NCBI GenBank assembly: GCA_005116965.1
Contig: SWDG01000027.1
Span: forward strand, 19,314 to 64,494
DNA length: 45,181 nt
From: Nitrospira sp.
GTDB lineage: Bacteria > Nitrospirota > Nitrospiria > Nitrospirales > Nitrospiraceae
Reading direction: 5' to 3'
The translations under genes and the position numbers were made by a program. The number at the start of each line of letters is the position of its first letter. The stretch's first letter is position 1. Below are positions 24,028 through 34,077 of this stretch, piece after piece. The notes beneath the pieces were generated by a model. The model searched no databases, was not told where the DNA came from, and saw only the letters and a list, made by a program, of their open reading frames with translations.

Positions 24028-25419
24028 ATGTCGGCATCGATTCTAGTGGTGGACGACGAAGCGGCGATTCGCACGTCCCTGCGAAGCATCCTCGAAGATG
24101 AAGGGTATGAGGTGTCAGTAGCCGCCAATGGGGTCGAGGCGTTGAAAATCTATGGGACGGATCCGCCGGATCTCATGATTCTGGACATCTGGATGCCGGA
24201 AATGGACGGACTGGAGACGTTACGTCGTGTCAAAGAATTTGTACCTGCGACGCAGGTTATGATGATTTCAGGGCATGGGTCCATCGAAACGGCCGTGAAA
24301 GCCATCAAGCTGGGTGCGTATGACTACATCGAGAAGCCGCTGTCCCTGGAGAATGTCACGTTCCGTGTCAAACAAGCGTTGGAGCAGTTTCGATTGGCGC
24401 AAGAGAATCGGTCGTTGCGGACGAAGGTTCAGCAAAAGTTCGAGTTGGTCGGACAGTCTCCGGCCATGCAGCGGCTACGGGAGCTTATCGAAACGGCAGG
24501 GCCCACGAACAGTCGGGTATTGATCGGAGGCGAGAACGGAACAGGGAAGGAGTTGGTCGCTCGAGCCATTCATAGGCACAGCACCCGCTCGGACCATCCG
24601 TTCGTGGCCGTCAACTGTGCCGCCATCCCTGAGACATTGATTGAGAGCGAATTGTTCGGTCACGAAAAAGGTTCCTTCACCGGAGCCACATCCATGAAGC
24701 GCGGTCAGTTCGAGCAGGCCGATGGGGGCACGTTGTTTCTGGACGAAATCGGCGACATGAGTCTCAGTACGCAGGCGAAAGTGTTGCGGGCGTTGCAGGA
24801 ACAGCAGTTCACTCGAGTCGGCGGGACCAAATTGATGAAGGTTGATGTGCGGGTGCTGGCGGCTTCCAATAAGGACTTGGAAAAAGAGATCGGCAAGGGA
24901 CATTTTCGGGAGGATTTGTACTACCGTCTCAACGTGGTCCCGATTGTCGTGCCTCCACTGCGGGAGCGGCGAGAAGATATCCCGGCTCTTGTGCGGCATT
25001 TCATGAAGACGCACGTCGAGGAGCAAGGGTTGCGAATAAAGGAAGTCTCGCCTGAGGCGATGACCGTCTTTCAGCAATACGAATGGCCTGGGAACATCCG
25101 GGAGCTGAGGAATTTGATCGAGCGGCTCATGATCATGGTGCCGGGGTTTATGATCGAAGCCTCTCAGGCTACCTTGTCGCTACAGGGACGAACCGTCGGG
25201 GTGGTGCCGGTGGGCAATCACGCGGCCAATCCACTTCTCAGTAAATCTTATGACTCCCTGCGAGACGCTCGGAATGCGTTCGAGAAGGAATACATCAGCC
25301 GTAAACTTCGGGAACACCATTGGAATATTTCACGGACCGCGGACGATCTCAAGATCGAACGAAGTCATCTTCACCGGAAGATTAAATTGCTCGATGTGGA
25401 GATGCGGCCGGAAAGCTGA
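24028..25419 (+). CDS. ntrX: NtrX-type sigma-54-dependent response regulator
   Basis: A 463-residue activator and partner of the upstream kinase. REC domain (1-120): acidic D9/D10, phosphoacceptor D53 in LMILDIWMPEMDG, and K103-type YIEKPL. The AAA+ domain (about 140-380) has Walker A GENGTGKE, the sigma-54 contact loop as GSFTGA (commonly GAFTGA), Walker B GGTLFLDEIGDM and the arginine-finger region. The Fis-type HTH comes last (HHWNISRTADDLKIERSHLHRKIKLLDV). GGAGAGGGGG precedes the ATG. It would activate sigma-54 promoters, but I found no convincing -24/-12 site in the window. GSFTGA also occurs in some functional NtrX proteins, so loss of function is not implied. Confidence 0.9.
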   Translation: MSASILVVDDEAAIRTSLRSILEDEGYEVSVAANGVEALKIYGTDPPDLMILDIWMPEMDGLETLRRVKEFVPATQVMMISGHGSIETAVKAIKLGAYDYIEKPLSLENVTFRVKQALEQFRLAQENRSLRTKVQQKFELVGQSPAMQRLRELIETAGPTNSRVLIGGENGTGKELVARAIHRHSTRSDHPFVAVNCAAIPETLIESELFGHEKGSFTGATSMKRGQFEQADGGTLFLDEIGDMSLSTQAKVLRALQEQQFTRVGGTKLMKVDVRVLAASNKDLEKEIGKGHFREDLYYRLNVVPIVVPPLRERREDIPALVRHFMKTHVEEQGLRIKEVSPEAMTVFQQYEWPGNIRELRNLIERLMIMVPGFMIEASQATLSLQGRTVGVVPVGNHAANPLLSKSYDSLRDARNAFEKEYISRKLREHHWNISRTADDLKIERSHLHRKIKLLDVEMRPES

Positions 25420-25436
25420 GGATTGCAGCGGCAGGA

Positions 25437-26054
25437 TCAACGCACGGCGCACGCGGAGCAGACGAGATCTTGAAACTTCGTCTGTGGGTGGTTCTGTACA
25501 TACTCGTCGAGCGCGGTGTCAGACATATGCGCGGGATGGGATTTCTTGCATGATGGGCAGACCGGGATCAATTGCTGTAATGTCGCCATGTCGCGAAGGG
25601 TACGATCGAGTTCGCTGATGACTTTGGTCAGTTCCTGTTCCCAGTGATTTCGTTCCTCTGTTTCCTGTTTGAGCTTGAGCGTAGCTTTGACTCTCGCCAG
25701 GAGTTCCACCCGTTCCACCGGTTTTCTGATATAGTCTGTCGCCCCGGCGTCGAAGGCGGCTTGTAAGAAGTCCCTTTGGTCCCGCGCTGTCACGATGATG
25801 ATCGGAATCCCCGCAAACGCATCAACGGCTTTGATGCGCCGACAGGCCTCGACTCCGTCTATGTCCGGCATCTTGATGTCCATCAAAATGAGATCCGTCT
25901 TGACGCCGTTTGCGCCTTCATGATCGAGGTCCAAGTGCATGAAGACATCACGAGCAGAGGAAACCGTGATCAAATCCCGATACCCTGCGGTCTTCAAGAT
26001 GTGATGGAGTAACAGACGTTCATCCGGAGAGTCGTCAACGATTAAAATAGCCAC
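25437..26054 (-). CDS. REC-zinc-ribbon response regulator (copy A)
   Basis: A 205-residue regulator. The REC domain starts VAILIVDDSPDERLL with phosphoacceptor D59 in LILMDIKMPDIDG and K111-type YIRKPVERVEL. A helical linker (KQETEERNHWEQELTKVISELDRTLRD) and a C-terminal cysteine motif, IPVCPSCKK ... VCSACAVR, follow; this likely binds zinc. Compared with copy B at 33356 the last segment is shortened (no LYPGVYQD tail). The start is GTG 26054, with AAGGAGG about six bases upstream; the long N-terminal extension to 26237 is not coding. It converges on ntrX with 17 bases between. Its cognate kinase is not adjacent. Confidence 0.82.
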   Translation of the reverse strand: MAILIVDDSPDERLLLHHILKTAGYRDLITVSSARDVFMHLDLDHEGANGVKTDLILMDIKMPDIDGVEACRRIKAVDAFAGIPIIIVTARDQRDFLQAAFDAGATDYIRKPVERVELLARVKATLKLKQETEERNHWEQELTKVISELDRTLRDMATLQQLIPVCPSCKKSHPAHMSDTALDEYVQNHPQTKFQDLVCSACAVR

Positions 26055-26292
26055 CAACCCCTCCTTGGTCGGTTTGTTCGCCGGAAGCGTGCAGAAACGT
26101 GACAAGCCTAGTATAGGGCGTATTCCGAGAGCGGCAAGAAAAAAATAGAAGGCGGGGGTAGATGGAGTCGTGTCGGGTGGCTTCAGACAGCCGCGTTGAC
26201 CTCTGTTGGACCCTCCGTTAAGATGCGCCCCGAACATAAGTCAGGCTGAGTTTCAGCCTCATCACAACCATAACTTTTCAGGATATCTATTC

Positions 26293-27330
26293 ATGACGAC
26301 CTATCGTGATGCCGGTGTGGATATCGATGCAGGCGATGAGTTTGTCGATCGCATCAAGCCGTTTGTTCGATCGACGTTTCGTCCTGAAGTTCTGACCGAC
26401 CTTGGGGGCTTTGGCGGCCTCTTTGGTTTTCAAGCGGGCAAATATAAGGAGCCGGTGCTTGTATCCGGAACAGATGGGGTCGGGACTAAACTGAAGATCG
26501 CGTTCATGATGGACAAACACGATACCGTCGGAATTGATTTGGTGGCGATGTGTGTCAATGACATCGCAGTAAGCGGGGCAGAGCCGCTGTTTTTTCTCGA
26601 TTATTTCGCCACAGGGAAGTTATCCGTTTCAATGGCTCAGGAAGTGGTAGCCGGTATCGCCGACGGCTGCCGCCAGGCCGGGTGTGCGCTGATCGGGGGT
26701 GAAACTGCAGAGATGCCCTCCTTTTATCCAGAGGGAGAGTACGACTTGGCTGGCTTTGCTGTTGGCGCCGTCGATCGCCCAAAGATGATCGATGGTCGGC
26801 ACATTGTGCACGGGGATGCAGTCATCGGTTTGGCTTCATCGGGACTTCATAGCAACGGTTACTCACTGGCCAGGCGGGTGCTGTTTGAGCAAGCCAAGTT
26901 GACAGTTGCCAGCCGTCTCTCCGAGCTTGAGGGGTCCATTGGCGAAGTTCTCCTGACACCCACTAGAATTTATGCGAAGCAGATTTTAGCGTTAGTCGAG
27001 GAGTTTCCGATCAAAGGCATCGCCCACATTACCGGAGGGGGCATTACGGAGAATTTGCCACGCGTATTTCCGAAAGGCATGCGGGCGAAGATTGCTCGGA
27101 CGGCCTGGTCGGCACCGCCGATTTTCGGGGTGATGAGCCGGTTGGGACAGGTCGATCGTGAGGAGATGTATCGGGTGTTCAACATGGGTATTGGATTGAT
27201 TCTCGTGGTCCCGCCTGATGCAGTGTCCGGAGTGCTGACTCGTGCTGCGGCTCTGGGAGACCGAGGCTGGCAGATCGGCGAAATCGTTTCCTCCACCGGG
27301 GAGGAGCCGGAGGTTGAGTATGTTGATTAG
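26293..27330 (+). CDS. purM: Phosphoribosylformylglycinamidine cyclo-ligase PurM
   Basis: Makes aminoimidazole ribotide (AIR) from FGAM with ATP, step five of purine synthesis. The 345-residue protein has the N-terminal AIRS motif [60 protein letters not shown] and [26 protein letters not shown], all usual positions. ATG 26293 gives the family start ([16 protein letters not shown]), with AGGA about 11 bases upstream. The following purN start overlaps the purM end by 11 bases. Nothing unusual is visible. Confidence 0.96.
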   Translation: MTTYRDAGVDIDAGDEFVDRIKPFVRSTFRPEVLTDLGGFGGLFGFQAGKYKEPVLVSGTDGVGTKLKIAFMMDKHDTVGIDLVAMCVNDIAVSGAEPLFFLDYFATGKLSVSMAQEVVAGIADGCRQAGCALIGGETAEMPSFYPEGEYDLAGFAVGAVDRPKMIDGRHIVHGDAVIGLASSGLHSNGYSLARRVLFEQAKLTVASRLSELEGSIGEVLLTPTRIYAKQILALVEEFPIKGIAHITGGGITENLPRVFPKGMRAKIARTAWSAPPIFGVMSRLGQVDREEMYRVFNMGIGLILVVPPDAVSGVLTRAAALGDRGWQIGEIVSSTGEEPEVEYVD

Positions 27331-27994
27331 CAGAACGACTCCGTTGCGGGTGGCGGTATTGGCATCCGGACGAGGTTCAAATCTACAGTCCATCATCGAT
27401 GCGATCGAAGCAGGCCAGGTGCAGGCGAAGATCGTCGCTGTCATCAGTAACAAGAAGGACGCGGTTGCATTGGAGCGGGCGCGGAAGCATGGGATTAAAG
27501 ATCTCTTCGTCGATCCCAAACCTTTTACTGGGCGGACGGACAGTCGTGAAGCCTATGACAGATCATTGTTGGAAGTGCTTCAGCAACATAATGTCGAACT
27601 CGTCTTGCTGGCAGGTTACATGAAGATCGTCACGGCAGTGCTGGTGAATGCCTACGCCAACCGCATGATGAATATCCATCCCTCTCTGCTGCCGTCATTC
27701 CCTGGATTAGACGTGCAGAAGAAGGCCATCGATTGGGGTTGCAAATTGGCGGGCTGTACAGTGCATTTCGTCACGGAAGGCGTGGATGAAGGCCCAATCA
27801 TTATTCAAGCAGCTGTGCCGATTCTCGAAGACGACACGCCCGACACACTCGCCGCCAGAATCCTCGTGCAAGAACACAAAATCTATCCCCGCGCCGTGCA
27901 GCTCTTCGCCAAAGGCCGATTGCGAGTCGACGGGCGACGAGTCTTCATCGATGATGCCAAGCCGGACGGAGAGGCGATCATCAGTCCCACATAA
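27320..27994 (+). CDS. purN: Phosphoribosylglycinamide formyltransferase PurN
   Basis: Transfers a formyl group from 10-formyl-tetrahydrofolate to GAR, step three of purine synthesis. The 224-residue protein begins with [23 protein letters not shown], and has the catalytic Asn-His block [15 protein letters not shown] and the downstream Asp in [21 protein letters not shown] 27320 has GGAGG upstream, overlapping the end of purM, so the two are coupled. It converges on the DUF72 gene with only 11 bases between the stops and no visible terminator. Confidence 0.96.
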   Translation: MLISRTTPLRVAVLASGRGSNLQSIIDAIEAGQVQAKIVAVISNKKDAVALERARKHGIKDLFVDPKPFTGRTDSREAYDRSLLEVLQQHNVELVLLAGYMKIVTAVLVNAYANRMMNIHPSLLPSFPGLDVQKKAIDWGCKLAGCTVHFVTEGVDEGPIIIQAAVPILEDDTPDTLAARILVQEHKIYPRAVQLFAKGRLRVDGRRVFIDDAKPDGEAIISPT

Positions 27995-28005
27995 CGGGTC
28001 TCACA

Positions 28006-28911
28006 TTACCGGTATCCTTCGTGGCATAGGTAATTTACGAGTGCCTGCACTGTGAGTGGCGCATTGCCCTCTGATCGATTGTTCACCAGCACATAGGCCC
28101 GGCGAGTCTCTCCCACAGCCTGCTTGATGAGAGTCACGGTTTCTTTGCGCATCTGAGGCAACACTTCTACGATCTTGTTGTAGGGGGTCGCTCGTTTCTT
28201 GGCTGCTTCGTAGCTCATGTTGAGTGGCGTGAGTAGGCGGATCACGGTGAACGGCGAGGTGAAACGTTCTTCCATGTTTTTGTGCTGTTGCAGCAACGGC
28301 GGCATGTAGGACCAGTGGTTGTAGACGTGTGCCACACCATGGCTCTCTAAAACCTTCCGATAGTTCTCCTCAAGCAAACCTGCATTGCGGATCTCGACCG
28401 CATACCGGAAATCATTCGGCAGCTGGCCGAAGAACCGATTGAGCCGTGAGCAGAACTCCTCGCTGGTCAGGCCGTGTCTCTGAAACTCAAAAATGAACGG
28501 CCCCATGTGCGGCTCGAATTTGGTTTCACGGTATGGCGCCAGAACCAGATCATTGAACAGCCTTGCGTCGAGAAAGTGAGGATTCGGTTGTCCGGCCTTG
28601 GGACCGTAGCGAACGTGATTCGCAAAACGTGGAATGGTAATTTCTTCCCAGACCTTGAAACACATCTCGAAGTCTTCTGGAATCTGCGTGAGATAGTGGT
28701 CAAGCTGGTTCGTCGTGGGTAGGCGGTAGAAGGTGGAATCATTGCCGACGGTGCGAAAGAGCGGTTCGCCGTTGTAGAGGTATTGGCAATACTCGCCTAA
28801 GCATTCACGTGCAAAGGTTGTCTTGGCGTACGGCCGCTGATAAATCTGTCCTTGCCAGCCTTCATAGGCCCACGTTGAAGTGCCGAAGCGAATCAGAGGA
28901 GTGAAGGACAT
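28006..28911 (-). CDS. DUF72 family protein
   Basis: A 301-residue cytoplasmic protein of the DUF72 (YecE-like) family, a TIM-barrel fold of unknown activity. It shows RFGTSTWAYEGWQGQIYQRPY, NDSTFYRLPTTNQLDHYLTQIPEDFEMCFKVWEEIT, YAVEIRNAG and VLVNNRSEGNAPLTVQALVNYL, the usual conserved blocks in order. ATG 28911 is chosen; a TTG at 28962 would add 17 unlikely residues. Neither has a strong ribosome site. It lies immediately upstream of tRNA-Ala on the same strand. Any substrate is unknown. Confidence 0.88.
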   Translation of the reverse strand: MSFTPLIRFGTSTWAYEGWQGQIYQRPYAKTTFARECLGEYCQYLYNGEPLFRTVGNDSTFYRLPTTNQLDHYLTQIPEDFEMCFKVWEEITIPRFANHVRYGPKAGQPNPHFLDARLFNDLVLAPYRETKFEPHMGPFIFEFQRHGLTSEEFCSRLNRFFGQLPNDFRYAVEIRNAGLLEENYRKVLESHGVAHVYNHWSYMPPLLQQHKNMEERFTSPFTVIRLLTPLNMSYEAAKKRATPYNKIVEVLPQMRKETVTLIKQAVGETRRAYVLVNNRSEGNAPLTVQALVNYLCHEGYR

Positions 28912-29010
28912 GGGGCCTGTATTGTTCAGTGAACTAGTGGGAGCAGGTATAGAGTCAGTCAAGGCGGGCTGTAAGGAGAATGACTACAACCGGTAGTTTT
29001 AGCGAAGATT

Positions 29011-29086
29011 TGGTGGAGGGCAGGGGAGTTGAACCCCCGACCCCTACGTTGCGAACGTAGTGCTCTCCCAACTGAGCTAGCCCCCC
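29011..29086 (-). tRNA. tRNA-Ala, anticodon CGC
   Basis: A 76-base cloverleaf including an encoded 3' CCA. The acceptor stem GGGGGGC pairs with GCCCTCC (one G-U). The D-arm carries GCTCAGTTGGGAGAGC, and the anticodon stem CTACG/CGTAG encloses TTCGCAA, giving anticodon CGC (reads GCG). The T-arm GGGGGTTCAACTCCCC is standard. Read on the minus strand, upstream of the DUF72 gene. Confidence 0.96.
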
Positions 29087-29665
29087 ACCCATGGGATATC
29101 GGGACCGCGACCTCTGGATCCCGCAGGGTTTGCTGCACATGAGTATGCAGTCTTATTGCTGCGGTCGAAGAACGGGGAGGAATATAGGGTCGCGTTTCCC
29201 AGGGGTCATTATACACAACCTGTTATAGAGTCTCCACCAGTACTTGATCGCACAGGAACGGAAGGTGACCATCATCATAACAGGGCATTCCAAAATTCAA
29301 GACTTGAGGTCTCCCAGGCGATGGCATTGCCCCTGGTCGCATGATGGCCTATGGCGATCGTCATGCTTCTTGCCAAATTTGTCAGAATGGTAGCCCTCGA
29401 AGAAAGGCAGGCTAGGGTTGTGTTTTGTCTTGGTGAAAATGTACCGCTTCTGATTTCTCAGACAGGGTTATCGCTATATGAGACCGGACTATCAAGACAC
29501 AGTTGATACTTTCGATCGACTATGTACTGCAGCGAGCACCACCGCTAGAGCATCCGGTTTTAGCTTGAGGATGAGGAACCTTTCGAATGACTGCCGATGT
29601 GGGAACTGCTGTCCGAAGCCGATGCGGATTAAGGGTCGGATGAACAAGGTTGCGTACTCGATCCT
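29087..29665. other. Non-coding stretch, 579 bases
   Basis: Between tRNA-Ala and the HPt gene I see no protein of known family, RNA, or repeat. One 63-codon frame (29478-29669, plus) has no ribosome site or recognisable sequence. The region presumably holds the promoter of tRNA-Ala and the 3' end of the HPt transcript. Confidence 0.6.
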
Positions 29666-29989
29666 CTAGCGGTAGACAACTGTCACGCGTTTGAGGAAGT
29701 CTTCCAACTGTACAATATACTGTTCGATTGTTGAGTGGTCCTCGAGTTGTGCTGCGCGTTCCATCGCCGCTCCGATTTCAGTAATTCGATCAAACCCAAA
29801 TCCGCCTCCATCGCCTTTCATACGATGGCCTAGAGTTTGAATAGTCCTGAGGTCTTGGTTGCTCAGCGCGTTTCGAAGTGTCTGGACGTCCCTTTTCCGG
29901 TTATCTAGAAAGATTGGGACAATATCTTCAAGGTCTCGACTAATCTCTATAGTGAGTTGGTCTGTTGGTTCGGGTTGTGAGGCGTGCAT
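29666..29989 (-). CDS. Stand-alone HPt phosphotransfer protein
   Basis: A 107-residue protein with a single HPt four-helix bundle. The phosphoaccepting histidine is H55 in QTLGHRMKGDGGGFGFDRIT, the standard xHxxKGxxxxxG pattern. It would take phosphate from a receiver domain of the hybrid kinase and pass it to another receiver. The gene starts two bases after the hybrid kinase stop, in the same direction, so they are one unit. No ribosome site is clear, consistent with translational re-initiation. Confidence 0.9.
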   Translation of the reverse strand: MHASQPEPTDQLTIEISRDLEDIVPIFLDNRKRDVQTLRNALSNQDLRTIQTLGHRMKGDGGGFGFDRITEIGAAMERAAQLEDHSTIEQYIVQLEDFLKRVTVVYR

Positions 29990-29991
29990 CG

Positions 29992-32268
29992 CTAGACGAC
30001 GTGCTCCTTGTACGCTCGAAGCACTTCCAGTAATGTGGATTTCTTTACGGGCTTCGTGAGATGTGTGTTGCAGCCTGCTTCAAAGATGCGGGCCCCTTCT
30101 TCCTTGAGGGCCAATGCAGTGAGGGCGATAATTGGTGTGGGTGGAAGATCATGATCCCGTTCCCACGAGCGGATTGCCCTTGTCGCGGCATAGCCGTCCA
30201 TGACGGGCATTTGCACATCCATCAGGACGACGTCGTAGTGAACGGACTTGAATTTGTCCAACGCGATAGCGCCATGTTCTGCCACGTCAAGGAAGTAGTC
30301 AGTCGGCGTCAGATATGCTCGTACGAGCAATTGATTGTCAGGGGAATCTTCAACTAACAATACGCGTAAGGGCCGTGTCGAAGCAGTCGATGGTGGCGTT
30401 GTGACTACCACACCTGTCGGTGGTGTTCCTTTTGTCCTGCCGATGGCGATCTCGATAGTTTGTGCGAGATCGGACCGTCGGATAGGTTTAATCAGATACC
30501 CGCCGAGACCGAGGTCATAGGTCCGTGCGATATCGTCTGCCCAATGATCAGAAGTTAGCATGACGATGGTTGGGCAACTCCCGTTGAGCAGGAACTTCAA
30601 GCGTTCTACCACTTGAAAGCCGTTCATCTCAGGCATGCGGCAGTCGAGGAGCACGAGTTCGTACGCCTGCTCTCGGTCCGATGCCTGGCGCAGTTCGTCC
30701 AATGCCGTTATCCCGTCGCTCGCCTCCGTCACCTGAGCCCCCCAGGCACTCAGTAGTTCACGGAGGATAAGGCGGTTGGTGGGATGATCGTCCACGACCA
30801 GAACTCTGATTCCTTCAAGGTTGATCAGCGTTGCGGATTGCTGATGGTGCGGTTCTGTTTGAGCCTGAAGTAGGAGAGAGCAGTGGAAGGTGCTCCCTGT
30901 TCCCACAATACTTTCCGCCCAGATCCGTCCATTCATATGTTCGGCAAGGCGTTTAGTGATCGCGAGGCCGAGTCCGGTCCCTCCGTACTGCCTGGTTGTT
31001 GACGCATGGGCCTGCGTAAAATTGTCGAAGATCGAGACGAGTTTGTCGGAGGGGATCCCGATTCCGGTATCGGTTATAGAAAATCGAACAGCACCGGCGA
31101 TATTCTTATCGGAGTCGTTGGTAACACGAACGATAACAGAACCTTTCTCTGTGAATTTGATGGCATTGCCGATGAGATTGATCAATATCTGCGTGAGCCG
31201 CGTTGGGTCACCGACTAACTGACACGGCATGTTCCGATCCACATGGCAGGCAAGCTCTAGCTCCTTCTCGTTGGCTCGCATCGCCAGTATATCGATGGCC
31301 TTATCGATAACTTCATTCAGGTCGAATGCGATGGATTCCAACTCCAAACGACCGGCTTCGACTTTCGAGAGGTCCAAAATACCATTGATCAGATTCAAGA
31401 GTGTGCCACCCGCACGTCGGAAGATCCGTAGATACTTTCGTTGGTCTGGTGTGAGCGGAGTATCCCAGAGGAGATCGGCCATGCCGACGATAGCATTCAT
31501 GGGAGTTCGGATCTCATGACTCATGCTGGCTAGGAATTCACTCTTGGCGCGGTTGGCCACTTCGGCGGCTTCCTTGGCGACACGGAGGGCTTGTTCCACT
31601 TCACGCCGTTCAGCCGCTTCTAAGGCAAGGGATGTCATGGTTGCGAGTAGGCTGATGAGGTCTTCTTCATGCCGAGTCCATCGCCGAGGTGTGCCGATGG
31701 ACTCGGCACAGAGTGCTCCCACGAGCTTTCCGTTCTGCCTGATCGGCACACTCAGCATGGCATTGATACGGAAGGCGGACAGGTACCACGGTGCCAGTTC
31801 CTTGAAACGTGGATTTCTGGAAACATCGTGAACTGCGATGGTACGATGTGTGCGCGTCAGCGATCGAAGATGGGCAGGCCAGTCCGAGAGCCGAAACACG
31901 AAGGAAGGGTTGGAATGGTGTCGTCCGGATGTGCACGCGTCGATCAGCTCGATGGCAGCGCGCTCTTTAGTAAGCAGCCAGAGGCTGGCGCGTTTGACAT
32001 GCAGCATGTTGCAGCAGGCCTCTGAGAGAGCGCAAAAGACACGGGAAATGTCGCCGCTGTGCAAGGCCTCACTTTGAGCCAGTTTGCGGAGTGCTCCTTG
32101 ATATTGCTTGAGCCGTGTGGCCGCACTCTGCTCGAATAAGGGAAGTGTTCGTTCGGTGGGTTTCCGCTCAGAGGAAGTGGTTCGTTTGGTCGTAGAGCGG
32201 GAATGCCGAGTAGATCTCATGATTACGGGACTCGCTTTTTGATGTCGTTCCCGTGGGCGGCGTGACAT
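29992..32268 (-). CDS. GAF-domain hybrid histidine kinase with two receivers
   Basis: A 758-residue cytoplasmic sensor. A basic, disordered N-terminus (1-45) is followed by a GAF domain (about 75-215, SALCAES-type end [11 protein letters not shown]), a coiled coil ([23 protein letters not shown]), HisKA with H251 in [13 protein letters not shown], HATPase ([25 protein letters not shown]), and two REC domains: [11 protein letters not shown] with D in [12 protein letters not shown], and [11 protein letters not shown] with D in [12 protein letters not shown]. There are no membrane helices, so the signal is internal or small-molecule. It is transcribed with the HPt gene. The start is uncertain (32268 or 32220; neither has a ribosome site). 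Confidence 0.9.
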   Translation of the reverse strand: MSRRPRERHQKASPVIMRSTRHSRSTTKRTTSSERKPTERTLPLFEQSAATRLKQYQGALRKLAQSEALHSGDISRVFCALSEACCNMLHVKRASLWLLTKERAAIELIDACTSGRHHSNPSFVFRLSDWPAHLRSLTRTHRTIAVHDVSRNPRFKELAPWYLSAFRINAMLSVPIRQNGKLVGALCAESIGTPRRWTRHEEDLISLLATMTSLALEAAERREVEQALRVAKEAAEVANRAKSEFLASMSHEIRTPMNAIVGMADLLWDTPLTPDQRKYLRIFRRAGGTLLNLINGILDLSKVEAGRLELESIAFDLNEVIDKAIDILAMRANEKELELACHVDRNMPCQLVGDPTRLTQILINLIGNAIKFTEKGSVIVRVTNDSDKNIAGAVRFSITDTGIGIPSDKLVSIFDNFTQAHASTTRQYGGTGLGLAITKRLAEHMNGRIWAESIVGTGSTFHCSLLLQAQTEPHHQQSATLINLEGIRVLVVDDHPTNRLILRELLSAWGAQVTEASDGITALDELRQASDREQAYELVLLDCRMPEMNGFQVVERLKFLLNGSCPTIVMLTSDHWADDIARTYDLGLGGYLIKPIRRSDLAQTIEIAIGRTKGTPPTGVVVTTPPSTASTRPLRVLLVEDSPDNQLLVRAYLTPTDYFLDVAEHGAIALDKFKSVHYDVVLMDVQMPVMDGYAATRAIRSWERDHDLPPTPIIALTALALKEEGARIFEAGCNTHLTKPVKKSTLLEVLRAYKEHVV

Positions 32269-32305
32269 GGGGGTGTGAATGCCCAGCGAATAGTTGGGCC
32301 GGTCT

Positions 32306-33310
32306 CTAGTCGTCGTGTGACTCTTGGACCAGCGACAGAATACTGGCCGATTTGGTCCGATTGCGTCCCTCTTGTTTTGCTTGATAGAGGGCCTGATCTG
32401 CAGCCCTGATGAGATCGGTAGGAGAAGAGTGTCTGTTCGGAACTATGCAGGCATATCCGACGCTGATCGTCACGAGTTCCCCATCTGCGTGCTTCATGCC
32501 TAGGGATTCAACCCGTCGACGCAGGCTTTCCGCGACCTGTGCCGTGCCATCGATCCCTGTGCCGGGCAGGACTGTCACAAACTCATCGCCGCCATAGCGG
32601 GCAACCAAATCGCCAGGCCGATTCACGGAGCTCGAAATTGCCGCAGCGACCTGCTTGAGACATTCATCGCCGGCTGTGTGGCCCTTGGTGTCGTTGTAAG
32701 TTTTAAATCGGTCGATATCGAACATGATCAGCGACACCGCAGTCGACTCGCGTGCCCCTCTCCTCCATTCCTGATCCAGGAAGTCATCGAACTGGCGTCG
32801 GTTGGTGATACCCGTCAATCCGTCCAAGCAGGAGAGACGGAGCAACATCTGATTGGCTTCTTGGAGTTGCCGCATGACCTCGAGAAGTTCCTGCTCACGC
32901 GCGCGGCGGCGGTCGATTTCGTGGACAAGCCGGAGCACCGACCGTACTCTGGTCAGGAGCTCGACCTTGTTGACCGGTTTGGCGACGTAATCCATGGCTC
33001 CGGCGGCAAACGCGAGTTGAAGATCGACCGGATCGGTCTTGACGGTGACCATGATAATCGGAGTGTCTCGGAACCGGTCGGCGGCTTTGATCTGGCGACA
33101 GGCTTCGATGCCGTTCATCTGGGGCATCAAAATATCCATGAGGATCAGATCGACTTGCCCGCCGCTGTGCTTACCTCCGTCCAGGCCGAGATGCTTAAAC
33201 GCGGCGGCGGCGGAATCCGCTGTCAGAATGTTTTCGTAGCCGGCAGCCGACAAAATGGCCTGCAACAGGAGTCGATCATCTGCGGAATCGTCGACGATGA
33301 GAATGCTCAT
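32306..33310 (-). CDS. REC-GGDEF response regulator (diguanylate cyclase)
   Basis: A 334-residue regulator. The REC domain has DD at 7-8, phosphoacceptor D59 in [13 protein letters not shown] and K111 in [13 protein letters not shown] coiled coil ([21 protein letters not shown]) leads to the GGDEF domain: [30 protein letters not shown] and [13 protein letters not shown] (GGDEF at 240-244). The inhibitory I-site RPGD lies five residues before it, the PleD arrangement, so c-di-GMP feedback is likely. The enzyme makes c-di-GMP from two GTP when phosphorylated. Its REC domain is closely related to those of copies A and B, and it lies 38 bases upstream of the hybrid kinase gene. Confidence 0.93.
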   Translation of the reverse strand: MSILIVDDSADDRLLLQAILSAAGYENILTADSAAAAFKHLGLDGGKHSGGQVDLILMDILMPQMNGIEACRQIKAADRFRDTPIIMVTVKTDPVDLQLAFAAGAMDYVAKPVNKVELLTRVRSVLRLVHEIDRRRAREQELLEVMRQLQEANQMLLRLSCLDGLTGITNRRQFDDFLDQEWRRGARESTAVSLIMFDIDRFKTYNDTKGHTAGDECLKQVAAAISSSVNRPGDLVARYGGDEFVTVLPGTGIDGTAQVAESLRRRVESLGMKHADGELVTISVGYACIVPNRHSSPTDLIRAADQALYQAKQEGRNRTKSASILSLVQESHDD

Positions 33311-33355
33311 AAGTTCACACAGTCTTGTGGCGAGAAGCTTTCAAAAGCGTAACAG

Positions 33356-33994
33356 CTAGTCTTGATAAACTCCAGGATAAAGCTTTTTGAGGCAGGGTTG
33401 ACAGAGTCCGTGGCTAAACTCCGCTTCGGAATGTTCGCCGATATATTCTTCGAGTTGTTGCCAGAATCCACCATCATTACGGATGCTTTTGCAGGAGGCA
33501 CAGATCGGAATGAGCCCGCGAAGTACTTTGACTTCGCGAAGGGCGCGTTGGAGTTCCTCATTGCTGAGGCTAAGCTCCACCTCCCGTTTCTTGCGGCAAT
33601 CCATCTCGTGCTTCAAGGTAAGCGCCGAGGACACGCGGGCAAGCAACTCCACTCCGTTCACGGGTTTATTGATGTAATCCATTGCGCCGGCAGAGAATGC
33701 TTCCTTGAGGCTATTGAGGTCATTCTTCGCGGTCACCATGATGATTGGAATGTCTCGAAGATGCTCCTGCTGTTTGATATGTCGGCAAGCTCCCACGCCA
33801 TCGATATCGGGCATGAGGACATCCATCAGAATCAAGTCGACCTTGACTGATGTTGGGGGGCCATCAAGGTTTAAGGCGGTAAACGCTGTCCGGGCCGAAT
33901 CAACTGTGACAATCTCATCATGACCGGCCTTTGTCAGGATAGACCGCAGTAAGAGATGCTGGTCGGGAGAGTCATCGACTATGAGGATTGCCAT
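33356..33994 (-). CDS. REC-zinc-ribbon response regulator (copy B)
   Basis: A 212-residue protein with the same plan as the gene at 25437: REC (VDDSPD, phosphoacceptor D58 in LILMDVLMPDIDG, DYINKPVNGVEL), a coiled coil (KKREVELSLSNEELQRALREVKVLRG) and a C-terminal motif LIPICASCKSIRNDGG ... HGLCQPCLKKLYPGVYQD, with four cysteines in two CxxC pairs as in zinc-binding ends of two-component proteins. No DNA-binding or enzyme domain is present, so it is probably an adaptor in the phosphorelay. It is the first gene of the island 33994-29666. What the zinc ribbon binds is not known. Confidence 0.85.
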   Translation of the reverse strand: MAILIVDDSPDQHLLLRSILTKAGHDEIVTVDSARTAFTALNLDGPPTSVKVDLILMDVLMPDIDGVGACRHIKQQEHLRDIPIIMVTAKNDLNSLKEAFSAGAMDYINKPVNGVELLARVSSALTLKHEMDCRKKREVELSLSNEELQRALREVKVLRGLIPICASCKSIRNDGGFWQQLEEYIGEHSEAEFSHGLCQPCLKKLYPGVYQD

Positions 33995-34077
33995 ACCACT
34001 ACTTAACGGCTAAGAGTAGACGAAACTAAAGCCACCCATGGAATAGGATTCAGTATAGCAAACGATGCTAGAGACGA

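Noticed and set aside
29478-29669. 63-codon plus-strand frame next to the HPt gene
   Set aside because: No ribosome site, no recognisable sequence, and it ends within the 3' end of the HPt gene.
32678-33352. 224-codon plus-strand frame
   Set aside because: A shadow of the REC-GGDEF gene on the other strand, whose GGDEF, I-site and receiver residues are all in place.
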